Shown: piece by piece, positions 37,721 to 47,572 of the stretch
Numbering within the stretch: the first letter of the stretch is position 1
Layout: every line of letters begins with the position of its first letter
Assembly (NCBI RefSeq): GCF_000454545.1
Contig: NZ_CM002139.1
Coordinates: 961,899 to 1,025,898 of the forward strand
DNA from: Xanthomonas cassavae CFBP 4642
GTDB taxonomy: Bacteria > Pseudomonadota > Gammaproteobacteria > Xanthomonadales > Xanthomonadaceae
Direction of reading: 5' to 3'
Length of the DNA: 64,000 nt
Translations under genes and position numbers: made by a program
Notes under the pieces: generated by a model
What the model was told of the DNA's origin: nothing
The model's input: only the letters and a program-made list of their open reading frames with translations
Databases searched by the model: none

Positions 37721-39091
37721 ATGACGCACTCGTCTGCGCCGCGCTCTGCGCTTGGTCGGCTAGGCGCAGCACTGCGCAGTTCGCCGCCGCTGGCGTGGTC
37801 GTTCCTGTATTTCTTCTGCCTGCTGAGCGGCTATTACGTCTTGCGCCCGGTGCGTGAAGCGATGAGCGCCTCGGCGGAGGTGGAAGCGATCTTCCCCGCC
37901 GGCATGATCGCGTTGTTCGCCGCACACGGCATGCCGCTCAAGGACTTCACCTTGCAGGTGCTGTTTACCTGCACCTTCCTGATCATGGTGCTGGTGCAAC
38001 CGCTGTACGGTGCGCTGGTCAGCCGTTACCCGCGACGTGTGTTCCTGCCGGCGGTGTATGGCTTCTTTATCGCGACCTTGCTGTTGTTCTATGTGCTGTT
38101 CGACAGCGGCGTGCCTGGTCGCGGCATGGCGTTCTTCCTGTGGGTGACGGTGTTCAACCTGTTCGCGGTGGCGGTGTTCTGGAGCTTCATGGCCGATGTC
38201 TTCAGCAATGCCGAGGCGCGCAACTACTACGGTTACATCGGTGCGGCGGGCACGCTGGGCGCGTTTCTCGGGCCGATCCTCACCCGCACCCTGGTCGAGC
38301 GGATCGGCATCGCGCATCTGATGCTGGTGTCGGCCGGGTTCCTGACGGTGTGCGTGGTGTGCGTGTGGCGGCTGCGGCTGTGGGCGGTGGCGCGCGAGCG
38401 GCAATTCCGGCTGGATTCGGGCGAAGTGCCGATGGGCGGCGATGTGTTTGGCGGGCTCAAACTGATCGTGCGCGAGCCGCTGCTGCGCTGGCTGGCGCTG
38501 ATGACCCTGTTCGGCGTGGGCGTCGGCACCTTGCTCTATAACGAACAGGCTGCGTTGGTACGGCGGCTGTATACGGATGCGGCCGCCAGCACGGCCTATT
38601 ACGCCAGTATCGATCTGGCGGTCAACGCACTGACGCTGGTACTGCAGGTGTTGGTGACCCGCGCGCTGTTGTCGCGTTTCGGCATCGCGCCGGCGCTGCT
38701 GATTCCGGGCGTGGCCATCACCCTGGGCTACGCCGTACTGGCCGCCTCGCCGTTGCCGGTGATGATCGCGGTGGTGCAGGTGATCACGCGTTCCAGCGAG
38801 TTCGCGCTTGCCAAGCCGGCGCGCGAGACGCTTTACACGCGGGTCAATCGGCAGTGGCGCTACAAGGCCGGCGCGGCGATCGATACGGTGATCTACCGGG
38901 GCGGCGACCTGAGCTTCGTGTGGATCCACAAGCTGGTCTCGGCCTTGGGCTCCAGTGCGGTGTTCGGCGTCGGCCTGCTGGCGGCTGCGGGTATGACGGT
39001 CGGCGCATTTGGATTGCTGCGCGAAGCACGCAAGCTGCCTGCAGAGCGCGACGCGGCTGCGGAGCCGACCCCGGCCGGCTCGCAGCGCTGA
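37721..39091 (+). CDS. MFS-type transporter related to NTP/NDP (Tlc) translocases
   Basis: The product is 456 residues with about 10-12 transmembrane helices. The start AWSFLYFFCLLSGYYVLRPV with a following REAM is characteristic of the ATP/ADP-translocase-like family in free-living bacteria. NYYGYIGAAGTLGAFLGP and YTRVNRQWRYKAGAAIDTV are other conserved-looking loops. Location is the inner membrane. True Tlc carriers exchange ATP for ADP in intracellular parasites; the substrate of the free-living homologues is unknown. Confidence 0.75.
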   Translation: MTHSSAPRSALGRLGAALRSSPPLAWSFLYFFCLLSGYYVLRPVREAMSASAEVEAIFPAGMIALFAAHGMPLKDFTLQVLFTCTFLIMVLVQPLYGALVSRYPRRVFLPAVYGFFIATLLLFYVLFDSGVPGRGMAFFLWVTVFNLFAVAVFWSFMADVFSNAEARNYYGYIGAAGTLGAFLGPILTRTLVERIGIAHLMLVSAGFLTVCVVCVWRLRLWAVARERQFRLDSGEVPMGGDVFGGLKLIVREPLLRWLALMTLFGVGVGTLLYNEQAALVRRLYTDAAASTAYYASIDLAVNALTLVLQVLVTRALLSRFGIAPALLIPGVAITLGYAVLAASPLPVMIAVVQVITRSSEFALAKPARETLYTRVNRQWRYKAGAAIDTVIYRGGDLSFVWIHKLVSALGSSAVFGVGLLAAAGMTVGAFGLLREARKLPAERDAAAEPTPAGSQR

Positions 39092-39354
39092 TCGATGGGG
39101 TAGCGTACGCCTTGCCGATGGCGCAGGCAGATTGGATCACCAACATCTGCGCCGCCGTCTGGCTGGGGTTGTGCGCGGACGTCACGCTTATGCATCGGAT
39201 CCATCTGCGTTGCCTGACCACGGCTGTGAGCGCCCCTGTCGTGCCGGGCACGCCTTCTCGTCATCAGCCAATCGCTGGCTTTTGAATGGTTTCCCCGGCA
39301 GAGGGAATGCCATCGCGGCTATGCTTGCCGCCACGTCCATCACTCCTGTCCGCC

Positions 39355-39708
39355 ATGTCCCTGTTCGCCATCGTTGCCGGCCTGTGCGTCGCCCTGCTGC
39401 ACGTCTACATCCTGGTGCTGGAAATGCTGCTGTGGACCTGTCCACTGGGCCTGAAGACCTTCCGCAATACGTTGGAGAAGGCACAGGCCACGCGCGTACT
39501 GGCGGCCAACCAGGGGCTCTACAACGGCTTTCTGGCCGCTGGCCTGTTCTGGGGCGCACTGGCCGAACGCGCGGAGGTGCTGAGCTTCTTCCTGGGCTGT
39601 GTGGTGGTGGCGGGCTGCTACGGCGCCTACAGCGTCAACCGCCGGATCTTCTTCGTGCAGGCCCTGCCTGCGCTGATCGCGCTGGCGCTGTTGTGGTTGC
39701 CGATCTGA
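39355..39708 (+). CDS. DUF1304 integral membrane protein
   Basis: The product is 117 residues with four transmembrane helices. HVYILVLEMLLW, NQGLYNGFLAAGLFWG and GCYGAYSVNRRIFFVQALPA are the DUF1304 signature. I place the start at 39355, where the first helix begins. Function is unknown. It stands alone, with no tight neighbour. Confidence 0.85.
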   Translation: MSLFAIVAGLCVALLHVYILVLEMLLWTCPLGLKTFRNTLEKAQATRVLAANQGLYNGFLAAGLFWGALAERAEVLSFFLGCVVVAGCYGAYSVNRRIFFVQALPALIALALLWLPI

Positions 39709-40116
39709 GCGAAGCGCTTGTGCAATCGCCTCCTGATGCCGCTGCGCGGGCAACGGTCGTCTGGCGGTAGTCGCTGGTCCTGTCAGTCAGGTACGCAAGC
39801 GCGGAGGCGGAACGGTGCAGCGCCTGGCCGCTGTTTGCGATGGCATCGCTGTATCTGAAGGATGCTCCGGATCTTCTGTGTGATCGGCGGGAGGCGGGCG
39901 TCCTTCGCCTGGCAAGCCACGTGCGATCACTTCCACGGTGTACTCACCAGCTTGATACTCCATCAGGCATGACAACTGGCATGGCCGGCACGATGGAGGC
40001 CCCCAGCCATGACCTGGCAAGACGCCCGCGCAGCGCTGTTGCGTTGATCTTGCCCGCCACATCCGGCATGCGACGTCTGCGCTGCAGCCACACCCGCCGT
40101 GCCCTCTAACGCAAAG
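39709..40116. other. Intergenic region between the DUF1304 gene and fadE
   Basis: About 450 bases between convergent genes. No protein family was recognised in the short frames that cover it. Nothing beyond the weak hairpin at 40117-40134 can be supported. Confidence 0.4.
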
Positions 40117-40134
40117 GGCGAGCCGAAGCTCGCC
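40117..40134 (-). terminator. Possible terminator of fadE
   Basis: GGCGAGC-CGAA-GCTCGCC forms a 7-bp stem with a stable tetraloop 33 bases past the fadE stop. Only three T residues follow on the minus strand, so it is weak. Confidence 0.45.
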
Positions 40135-40166
40135 GTTGTTGTTGCCTTGTCGACGAAAGCGCCGAA

Positions 40167-42641
40167 TCAGGCCGCTTCGCGCGGCTGCTGTGCCTGCGGC
40201 TTGTCGTAGAAGCTGGCCGCACGCAACTCATGCGGATCGAAGTCGTCCACGGTGATGGTATCCATCATGATCTCGCGCAGCTCTTCCAGCAGCGTGCGCT
40301 CGTCCAGGGTGAGCACGCCTTCTGCCACCGCTTCGTCCAGCTGCGCGGTGAAGTCCAGCGCTTCGATGCCCTTGGTCTTGAGCGCCTTGAGGAACTTGCG
40401 CTCCACCGGCTCGGCCATCACCGCCTTGGTCAGGTAGCTGGCGATACGGCCACCGGGATTGTTGGCGCACGGGGTCAGGAACACGCCCTGTGCCAGGCGG
40501 TCGCGTGCCTCGTTGGGTGCCATCAGGATCGATGCCACGCGGTGGCCGAGGCGGTCGCCAGGCGCTTCGGCACGACGGCCCAGCGGGAAGATCAGCACCC
40601 ACATCAACCAGCCGACCGGACGGATCGGGAAGTTGCGCAGCGCGGCCGACAACGCGGTTTCGATCTTGTGCACGCTGTCGTGGAAGGCCCAGGCCAGCAA
40701 TGGCTGGTCGCTCGCCGGCGCACCTTCGTCGTGGTAGCGCTTGAGCATCGCGCTGGTCATGTAGATATGGCTCAACACATCGCCCAGGCGGCCGGACAAG
40801 GACTCCTTGAACTTCAACTTGCCGCCCAACATCAGCATCGACACGTCGGCCATCAACGCCAGGTTGGCCGAGTAACGGTCCAGCTTGCGGAAGAAACGGC
40901 GGGTATAGGCATCGCCCGGTGCCGCACCGATGCGCGCACCGGTCAGGCCGAACCAGAACGAACGCACCGCGTTGGAGATGCCGAAGCGGATATGCCCGAA
41001 CAGGCTCTGGTCGAATACTTCCAAACCGCGACGCGTATCCGGATCCTGCGCTGCCTGCATTTCCTTCATCACCCACGGGTGGCACAGGATCGCGCCCTGG
41101 CCGAAGATCAGCAGGCTGCGGGTCATGATGTTGGCGCCTTCCACGGTCACGCCGATCGGCGCGGCCTGCCAGGCGCGGCCGGCAAAGTTGCGCGGCCCCA
41201 GAATGATGCCTTTGCCGCCGATCACATCCATCATGTCGCTGACCACTTCGCGGCCCATGGTGGTGCAGTGGTACTTGGCGATCGCCGACGGCACCGACGG
41301 CACGTCGCCGCGATCCACCGCCGCCGCCGTGGCCTGGGCCAGCGCGCTGATCGCATACGCCTTGCCGCCGATCCGTGCCAGCGCTTCTTCCACGCCTTCG
41401 AAACGACCGACCGACAGGCCGAACTGCTTGCGGATGCGCGCATAGGCGCCAGTCACCACCGCCGCGTACTTGCCACCGCCGCTGGCAGTGGAGGGCAGGG
41501 TGATCGAACGACCCACCGCCAGACACTCGTTGAGCATGTTCCAGCCCTTGCCGACCATCTCCACGCCGCCGATCAACTGGCTCAGCGGGATGAACACTTC
41601 TTCGCCATGGATCGGGCCGTTCTGGAACGGCGAGTTCAACGGGAAGTGGCGGCGGCCGATTTCCACACCAGGCGTTTCGCGCGGCAGCAGGGCCAGGGTA
41701 ATGCCGATGTCCTTCTTGTCGCCGATCAGGCCGTCCGGGTCATACGCGCGGAAGGCCAGGCCGATCAGCGAGGCGACCGGCGCCAGGGTGATGTAGCGCT
41801 TGTCGAAGGTGAGCTTGACGCCGAGCACGTTGGCGCCGTTCCACTCGCCCTTGCACACGATGCCGTAGTCCGGGATCGAGGTCGCATCGGAGCCGGCGAA
41901 CGGGCCGGTCAGGCCAAAGCACGGTACTTCCGCACCCACGGCCAAACGCGGCAGGTAATAGTGCTTCTGCTCCGGAGTGCCGTAGTGCAGCAGCAGCTCA
42001 CCTGGGCCAAGCGAGTTCGGTACGCCCACGGTAGAGCTGACCACGCTGGAGATCGAGGACAGCTTCTGGATCACCTTGTGGTGCGCCAGCGCGCTGAAGC
42101 CCAGGCCGCCATACTGCTTGGGAATGATCATGCCGAAGAACTTGTTCTTCTTGATGAAATCCCACAGCTCTGGCGGCAGGTCGGCGTGGACGTGGGTGAT
42201 TTCCCAGTCGTTGACCATCTTGCACAGCTCTTCCACCGGGCCATCCAGGAAGGCCTGCTCTTCGGCGGTCAACTGCGGCTTGGGGTAGTTGAGCAGCTTC
42301 TGCCAATCCGGGTCACCGGTGAACAGCTCCCCCTCGAATCCCACCGAACCGGTTTCCAGCGCAATGCGCTCGGTCTGCGACAGCGGCGGCAACACCTTGC
42401 GGAAGAATGCCATCAACGGCGTGGTCAGCAACGGCTTGCGCAGGAACGGCAACAGCACCGGCGCAGACACCAGCACGACCAGCACGGCTGCAACGATGGT
42501 GGCGGTCAGGTTGGCATCCAGCAGCCAGCACGCCACCAGCACGCAGGCGCTGATCGCAACCCAGGTGGCCAGGCGCATGCGGTGATAGGCAGCGATGCCC
42601 GCCGCCAGGATGACGAGGAGGAACGGTGCAACGATGCTCAT
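40167..42641 (-). CDS. fadE: Acyl-CoA dehydrogenase FadE
   Basis: The product is 824 residues. Two N-terminal membrane helices (about 1-70) are followed by the acyl-CoA dehydrogenase domain and the long C-terminal domain of the proteobacterial FadE type (E. coli FadE is 814 residues). Landmarks are FGMIIPKQYGGLGFSALAHH, FGLTGPFAGSDATSIPDYG (FAD/substrate loop), MDVIGGKGIILGPRNFAGRA and EGANIMTRSLLIFGQGAI. It catalyses the first oxidation of fatty-acid beta-oxidation. The ATG at 42641 overlaps the TGA of the upstream hydrolase gene, so the two form one operon. The long open frame upstream of 42641 is not fadE. Confidence 0.95.
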   Translation of the reverse strand: MSIVAPFLLVILAAGIAAYHRMRLATWVAISACVLVACWLLDANLTATIVAAVLVVLVSAPVLLPFLRKPLLTTPLMAFFRKVLPPLSQTERIALETGSVGFEGELFTGDPDWQKLLNYPKPQLTAEEQAFLDGPVEELCKMVNDWEITHVHADLPPELWDFIKKNKFFGMIIPKQYGGLGFSALAHHKVIQKLSSISSVVSSTVGVPNSLGPGELLLHYGTPEQKHYYLPRLAVGAEVPCFGLTGPFAGSDATSIPDYGIVCKGEWNGANVLGVKLTFDKRYITLAPVASLIGLAFRAYDPDGLIGDKKDIGITLALLPRETPGVEIGRRHFPLNSPFQNGPIHGEEVFIPLSQLIGGVEMVGKGWNMLNECLAVGRSITLPSTASGGGKYAAVVTGAYARIRKQFGLSVGRFEGVEEALARIGGKAYAISALAQATAAAVDRGDVPSVPSAIAKYHCTTMGREVVSDMMDVIGGKGIILGPRNFAGRAWQAAPIGVTVEGANIMTRSLLIFGQGAILCHPWVMKEMQAAQDPDTRRGLEVFDQSLFGHIRFGISNAVRSFWFGLTGARIGAAPGDAYTRRFFRKLDRYSANLALMADVSMLMLGGKLKFKESLSGRLGDVLSHIYMTSAMLKRYHDEGAPASDQPLLAWAFHDSVHKIETALSAALRNFPIRPVGWLMWVLIFPLGRRAEAPGDRLGHRVASILMAPNEARDRLAQGVFLTPCANNPGGRIASYLTKAVMAEPVERKFLKALKTKGIEALDFTAQLDEAVAEGVLTLDERTLLEELREIMMDTITVDDFDPHELRAASFYDKPQAQQPREAA

Positions 42642-43561
42642 GGTCTTGCTCCAGTGACATGCTCGGTGATGTTGGACGCTGCGATGGTGCCAACCGAGGG
42701 TAATGCGTCCAGATAATGCAACACGGTGGCGGTAAACGTGGTGTTGTCGTCGCCCGCCAGCATGTGCGTGGCCTCGGGCAGCTGCACATGCTGTGCATGC
42801 GGCACGATCGACAGAAACTCGGTAATGGTGGCCGGCGTGACCAGATCGCTGCGGCCGCCGCTGATCAACAGTACCGGGCAACGCACCTGTGCGGCGGCAC
42901 CCAGCAGGGCATGCTGCTGCAGCTGCGCATCCTGTCCGGCCAGTTCTTCGATCAGGCGCGGATCCCAATGCCACTGCCAGCGGCCGTCGTCGCGCTGGCG
43001 CAGCAGCGCCTGCAATTGGGTTGCCGTCTTGCGTGGCCGATGCGGCAGGTAATGGGCGATTGCATCGGCGGCCGCCTCCAGTGAGGCAAAGTCCTCCGGA
43101 TGCGCGGTCATGAAGCGCACAATGCGCTCCACGCCTCTGGTATCCCAACGCGGCGTGATGTCGACCAGCACGATGGCGCGAAACAATCCCGGCCAACGCG
43201 CTTCCGCAAGCAGGCCGAACAAGCCTCCCATCGAGGCGGCGACCAGCACAGGCGGTTCGGCGTGTTCGCCCGCCACGACGATCAGGTCATCGGTGAACTG
43301 CGTCGGCGAGTAGCGCAGGTCGGCGGCATTGAAACTCGAATCGCCATGTCCGCGCGCGTCGTAGGAAAGAGCACGGTAGCCAGCGTGAGCCAGCACGCTG
43401 GCAGTCGCTTTCCAGGCATGCCGCGTCTGCCCGAAGCCATGCGCCAGCACGACCGTCTGCGCGCGTTCGGCGCCTTGCACCGACACAGCCAATTCGGCAT
43501 CGCCAGCGCTGATGTGCGGCGCGGACGCAATGCGGGCGAGGGTAGAAGGAAGAGTGACCAT
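42638..43561 (-). CDS. Alpha/beta hydrolase coupled to fadE
   Basis: The product is 307 residues and cytoplasmic (no signal). The oxyanion region is VVLAHGFGQTRHAW, the nucleophile elbow VAASMGGLFGLL (Ser near residue 108), a late Asp follows in SGGRSDLVTP, and the His is in EATHMLAG. This is a lipase/esterase or thioesterase-type fold. Its ATGA overlap with fadE suggests it supplies or handles fatty-acyl substrates. Its start codon lies inside a perfect palindrome that may be the operator of the divergent TetR regulator. Confidence 0.88.
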   Translation of the reverse strand: MVTLPSTLARIASAPHISAGDAELAVSVQGAERAQTVVLAHGFGQTRHAWKATASVLAHAGYRALSYDARGHGDSSFNAADLRYSPTQFTDDLIVVAGEHAEPPVLVAASMGGLFGLLAEARWPGLFRAIVLVDITPRWDTRGVERIVRFMTAHPEDFASLEAAADAIAHYLPHRPRKTATQLQALLRQRDDGRWQWHWDPRLIEELAGQDAQLQQHALLGAAAQVRCPVLLISGGRSDLVTPATITEFLSIVPHAQHVQLPEATHMLAGDDNTTFTATVLHYLDALPSVGTIAASNITEHVTGARP

Positions 43562-43575
43562 ACCTAATGGTATGG
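43558..43575. promoter_or_regulatory. Palindromic operator candidate of the TetR divergon
   Basis: CCATACC-TAAT-GGTATGG is a perfect 7-base dyad overlapping the start codon of the hydrolase gene (43561-43559). A further half-site GGTATGG lies at 43605-43611 and a GTATGG-like copy near 43679. The sites flank the probable promoters of both divergent units. Confidence 0.6.
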
Positions 43576-43697
43576 ATGCATCCCGCCCACTGTCAATACT
43601 CTCTGGTATGGACGGTTAAGCCATTGAATCGTGACGATTGTGCGTCGTTTTTGTGACGCATACTGCAACTGACTCAAGCGTATGGTTAAATCGCGGC

Positions 43698-44306
43698 ATG
43701 AATGACATTACCGAATCCAGCACCACCCCACCCCGGACCAGTTCCGGTCGCGGCAACCGTCTCAGCGCGGACGACTGGGCGCAGGCTGCGCTGGACCTGA
43801 TCGCCGAACAGGGCGTGGGCGCAGTCGCCGTAGAACCGCTGGCGCGCCGTCTCGGCGTTACCAAGGGCAGCTTCTACTGGCACTTTCCATCGCGCGACGC
43901 GCTGCTGCAGGCGGCTCTGGAACGTTGGGAGATCTTCGAACAAAAGGAAGTGTTCGGCAGCCTGGAAGATGTCCCGGACCCCAGTGCCCGCCTGCGCGCG
44001 TTGTTCCAGCTGGTCGCGCATGAGGTCAAACCACACGTTATCTATAGCGAACTGCTCAAGGCGCTCGACCACCCGGCAGTACGCCCGGTCATCGACCGCG
44101 TGTCGCAGCGCCGCCTCGATTACCTGATCGCCTCGTTTCGCCAGGCCGGCCTGTCCCGCACCGACGCCCAGCACCGCGCCCGCCTGGCCTACGCCGCCTA
44201 CGTCGGCTTCCTGCAGCTTTCGCTGCAACTGCAGCAACCCAAGCAGGCCCGGGAAGATTTCGAGGCCTACGTCGAGCATGTGATTCAGACGTTGATTCCA
44301 GGCTGA
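43698..44306 (+). CDS. TetR-family transcriptional regulator
   Basis: The product is 202 residues. The N-terminal helix-turn-helix has AALDLIAEQGVGAVAVEPLA and RRLGVTKGSFYWHFPSRDAL, the TetR signature, at about residues 28-70. The all-alpha ligand domain ends AYVEHVIQTLIPG. Divergent from the hydrolase-fadE unit and with a palindrome in between, it probably represses that operon in response to a fatty-acid-derived ligand. The ligand is not predictable. ATG 43698 gives a normal length. Confidence 0.9.
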   Translation: MNDITESSTTPPRTSSGRGNRLSADDWAQAALDLIAEQGVGAVAVEPLARRLGVTKGSFYWHFPSRDALLQAALERWEIFEQKEVFGSLEDVPDPSARLRALFQLVAHEVKPHVIYSELLKALDHPAVRPVIDRVSQRRLDYLIASFRQAGLSRTDAQHRARLAYAAYVGFLQLSLQLQQPKQAREDFEAYVEHVIQTLIPG

Positions 44307-44563
44307 GTTCAACCTGACCGCCAGGTTATGCAGTCAAATGGGTGAGATGACCGGCACATCCACCAGATCGCGCCCAGGACGTTGCAGACGGTTTGTTGTC
44401 TCCGGTGGCATTGGGACGCGCTACTGCTTGGTTTCGCAGAGAAGCTCTTGATCACTGATCGTCTCAAAGGGTGTGGCGATGTGTCATTGCAGGTTCTTGC
44501 AGGAAGGGCAGAGAGCATCGCTTCAAGAGTAATCGGGCCTGGGGTGTCGGCAATGTCTCTTGC
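44307..44563. other. Intergenic region between the TetR gene and a TonB receptor gene
   Basis: Convergent genes; about 260 bases before the shared terminator hairpin. No gene or repeat recognised. Confidence 0.4.
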
Positions 44564-44597
44564 AAAAAAACACGGCCCCGATTGGGGCCGTGTTTTT
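44564..44597 (-). terminator. Terminator of the second TonB receptor gene (bidirectional shape)
   Basis: A 9-bp GC-rich stem CACGGCCCC/GGGGCCGTG with a GATT loop is flanked by A7 on the left and T5 on the right. It can terminate in both directions. It sits 20 bases past the receptor stop codon. Confidence 0.93.
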
Positions 44598-44612
44598 ACG
44601 CGATTGCTTCGA

Positions 44613-47387
44613 TCAGAAGCGCTGACGGTACTGCATGTACATGTAACGACCCGGCAGGTCGTACTGCGGGTCAAACCGGTTCGCCGAGGTGCTGAAAGCA
44701 ACCGGCGGATCCTTGTCGAACGCGTTGTTCAAGCCAACCGACACCGTGGCATTCCAAGGCGTGTTGTACCTGACCTGGATGTCGTGGTACGTGGTGGCAC
44801 CGATGTGATTGCGCGGCGAGGCGCCATCGGCCGTGACGCGATTCGGCTCGGAGCAGTAGGCTTGAGCGAGCGCTGCCGAGAGCGGGCACGTTTCTTCCAT
44901 GCCGGACTTGTAACGCAGGCCCCAGTTGATGCCGAAATCACCCAGCGACCAATCAACATATAGATTGGAGCGGATGCGCCAGTACGGATCCTGATTCAGG
45001 TAGCGACCCTGGAACTGTTCCAGTTCCGAATCTGCGGTTGCCTTGGTCTCCCAGCTGGACAGATAGGTCGAATCCCAGCTGATGGTGAACTGGCCGAACG
45101 CCGTTTCAGGCAGACGGTAGTTGATGGCCAGATCCCAGCCTTCCACTTTGTACGACGCCAGGTTGAGCAGCGGCATGTTGATGTTGGTGACGGTATAAGC
45201 ACCATCGGCATAGTTGGGATCGCGGGTGATGAGAGCACAGTACTCAGCCTGCTCGCCTGCGCTGCCGCCGTAGCACTTGTCCAGGATGAACTGCGCTTCC
45301 GGACGCGTGATTGCGTTCTCAATCTCGATCTGCCACCAGTCCAGGCTGACATTCAGGCCTTGCGCGAAGCTCGGGCTGAACACAAAACCCAGCGTGCGGC
45401 TGGTCGACGTTTCAGGCTGCAGCTGATCGTTGGAGGTCCAGGTGAACGGTTCCAGGGTCTGCTTCGCGCCATTGCCGGCACCGGGCTGTACGAAATTCGT
45501 TGGAACGCCGGCAGCCGCACAGTTCTGTGCCACGACAGTATTGCTCAGCTGGCCACCGGCCTGGCTGGAGCACGGGTCGGCGTAAGTTTCAAACGAATCG
45601 GAGTTGCCTTCGAACAGATTGTTGATGCTCGGAGCACGGAAGCCTTCGCTGTAGTTACCGCGAATCATCAAGTCCTGGATCGGCTTCCAGCGGAAGCCGA
45701 ACTTGTTGTTCACCGTGTCGCCGAAGTTGCTGTAATCGGAATAACGCGTGGCAAGGCTGAAATCGAGCAGCTGAGCGCCAGGCAGATCCGCCAGCACGGG
45801 CACGGACAGTTCGAGGTAGAACTCGTCGAGGCTGTAAGCGCCGGCGGTGGGACGCGCACCATTGCCGGTGCTCAGGCCTGCAGCGATGAATGCATCCGGA
45901 TCGAACTGACCGCTTTCCTTGCGATATTCATAGCCTGCAGCAAATGCCAGCGGGCCTGCCGGCAGATCGACGATGTCGCCGCTGAGATTGGCGGTGTAGC
46001 CCTTCGACTCGACGGAGGACGAATCGTGAGCAGTGAAGCTGGTGTAATCCAGTGCGGCCTGACTGATCGAGCCGCGCGGTCCCAACGGATTGACCGGGAC
46101 GCAACCAGGAATTACGTCGCCGCCAGGAGCGGAGACGCACACCGGGACGCCGCCGCGAAGTTCCGACGGGCCGTAAGCGTTGTTGAGGTTGGCGAGGTTG
46201 AACAAGCCATAGGTCAGGACGTTTTCGTCTGACCTGTCGTAGCGATAGCCCACGTCCCAATCGAAGCTGCGATCAGCAAATTCGAAAAAGCCTTCCAGGC
46301 CGCCATAGAAATGCCAGTTCTTGACATTCTGATTGAACGAACGACCACCTGTTTCGATGAAACGGCGGTTGACGCTGGTCAGGTTCTGATCAAAGGGGTT
46401 GTAGAGGCTGTCGGCGCTCAGGGTCAAGCCAGTCACCGGCATTGCGGCCAGCAGCTGCTCGGACTTGCGCTCGTTGTACATTGCCTCGGTGCGGAACGTC
46501 ACGTTGTCCGTGAAGTTGAAGCTACCCTGGGTGAAGAGCGAGGTGCGCTCCTGCGGAGTCAGCAGGTAGTTGTCCGGCGCAGTGTTGTAGCCGTGGACAT
46601 TTGCGACGTAAGGAGTTTCGACGCCGTTGATGAGAATACGGCGCGAACCATTGCGAACGTACGAACCCGGGAAACCAGTGCCGCTCTGGCCGCTGAAGAA
46701 CGGCGGGCCGCCGGCAGAGATTTCGCGATCGCCAGCCATTACGGAATCTTCTTTTACGTAAGAAGCGCCGACCATCAGAGTTGCGCGATCAGTGGTGGTG
46801 CCAATCGTGAAATCGTAGGCCTGACGCTGGCCGTCTCCGTCGTTGTACTGCCCGACGTTGGCGCCTGCTTCTGCGCCGTCGAAGTTCTTGCGGGTGATGA
46901 TGTTCACTACGCCGGCGATGGCGTCCGAACCATAAATCGTCGACGCGCCATCCTTCAGGATGTCGATGCGCTCAACCATAGCGGTCGGAATGGTGTTGAG
47001 GTCTACGCTGCCGTCCAGGCCGGTGGTCCAGCGACGACCGTTGACCAACACCAACGTGCGTGCGCTACCCAGGTTACGCAGTGCAATGCCGGAGCTGCCG
47101 TCCCCGCCATTGTTGAACGTGCGGTTCAGTGCAGCGCCGTTGGCTGCGACGCGTTGCAAAACGTCTGCCACGGAGGTGACGCCCTGCTTGTCGATGTCCT
47201 GGCGAGTCAGCGTCAGAACCGGCTGAGACGTCTCGACGTCTGCACTTTTGATTCGCGAACCGGTCACCTCGATCTTGTCGAGGTTGGTGGTGCCGGCTTC
47301 CTGAGCGATGGCGGTACCGGTACCGCCCACGCCCACGACAAGCGCGAGGACAACGGCATCGCGCAGCTTGTTGGACTTGCAATTCAT
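44613..47387 (-). CDS. TonB-dependent receptor
   Basis: The product is 924 residues from ATG 47387, which has GGAGAGAG before it (an upstream TTG in frame is less likely). It comprises a signal peptide, the plug domain (LDKIEVTGSRIKSADVETSQ, LVLVNGRRWTTGLDGS, DGASTIYGSDAIAGVVNIIT) and a 22-strand barrel ending MYMQYRQRF with a C-terminal aromatic residue. The plug resembles the IEVTGSRI class that imports carbohydrates, peptides or other bulky nutrients. No substrate-specific neighbour is present, so the ligand is unknown. Confidence 0.93.
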   Translation of the reverse strand: MNCKSNKLRDAVVLALVVGVGGTGTAIAQEAGTTNLDKIEVTGSRIKSADVETSQPVLTLTRQDIDKQGVTSVADVLQRVAANGAALNRTFNNGGDGSSGIALRNLGSARTLVLVNGRRWTTGLDGSVDLNTIPTAMVERIDILKDGASTIYGSDAIAGVVNIITRKNFDGAEAGANVGQYNDGDGQRQAYDFTIGTTTDRATLMVGASYVKEDSVMAGDREISAGGPPFFSGQSGTGFPGSYVRNGSRRILINGVETPYVANVHGYNTAPDNYLLTPQERTSLFTQGSFNFTDNVTFRTEAMYNERKSEQLLAAMPVTGLTLSADSLYNPFDQNLTSVNRRFIETGGRSFNQNVKNWHFYGGLEGFFEFADRSFDWDVGYRYDRSDENVLTYGLFNLANLNNAYGPSELRGGVPVCVSAPGGDVIPGCVPVNPLGPRGSISQAALDYTSFTAHDSSSVESKGYTANLSGDIVDLPAGPLAFAAGYEYRKESGQFDPDAFIAAGLSTGNGARPTAGAYSLDEFYLELSVPVLADLPGAQLLDFSLATRYSDYSNFGDTVNNKFGFRWKPIQDLMIRGNYSEGFRAPSINNLFEGNSDSFETYADPCSSQAGGQLSNTVVAQNCAAAGVPTNFVQPGAGNGAKQTLEPFTWTSNDQLQPETSTSRTLGFVFSPSFAQGLNVSLDWWQIEIENAITRPEAQFILDKCYGGSAGEQAEYCALITRDPNYADGAYTVTNINMPLLNLASYKVEGWDLAINYRLPETAFGQFTISWDSTYLSSWETKATADSELEQFQGRYLNQDPYWRIRSNLYVDWSLGDFGINWGLRYKSGMEETCPLSAALAQAYCSEPNRVTADGASPRNHIGATTYHDIQVRYNTPWNATVSVGLNNAFDKDPPVAFSTSANRFDPQYDLPGRYMYMQYRQRF

Positions 47388-47572
47388 TAGCTCTCTCTCC
47401 AAGTGATCTTGGGTGCTGCCAAGGGTTGTTTGCCTGCCGGGGGTTCCGAAAAGTGCGGATCCAAAACGTCAGGGTGAACCGATGGTATATGCGTTGTGCG
47501 GGAAATTAAAGTCCCGTTAACGAAAAAGAAGAAAGCCGTGAAAAGTCAGGCGACAAACGGTCTCTACAATGC

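Noticed and set aside
39787..40062. Small minus-strand frame with a partly protein-like stretch (YQAGEYTVEVIARGLPGEGR)
   Set aside because: No ribosome site, no recognised family, and the rest of the frame is low-complexity. At most a gene remnant; not supportable.
40167..43196. A 1009-residue version of FadE starting at 43196
   Set aside because: The first 185 codons are an out-of-frame reading of the alpha/beta hydrolase gene. FadE begins at 42641 with its membrane helices and an ATGA overlap.
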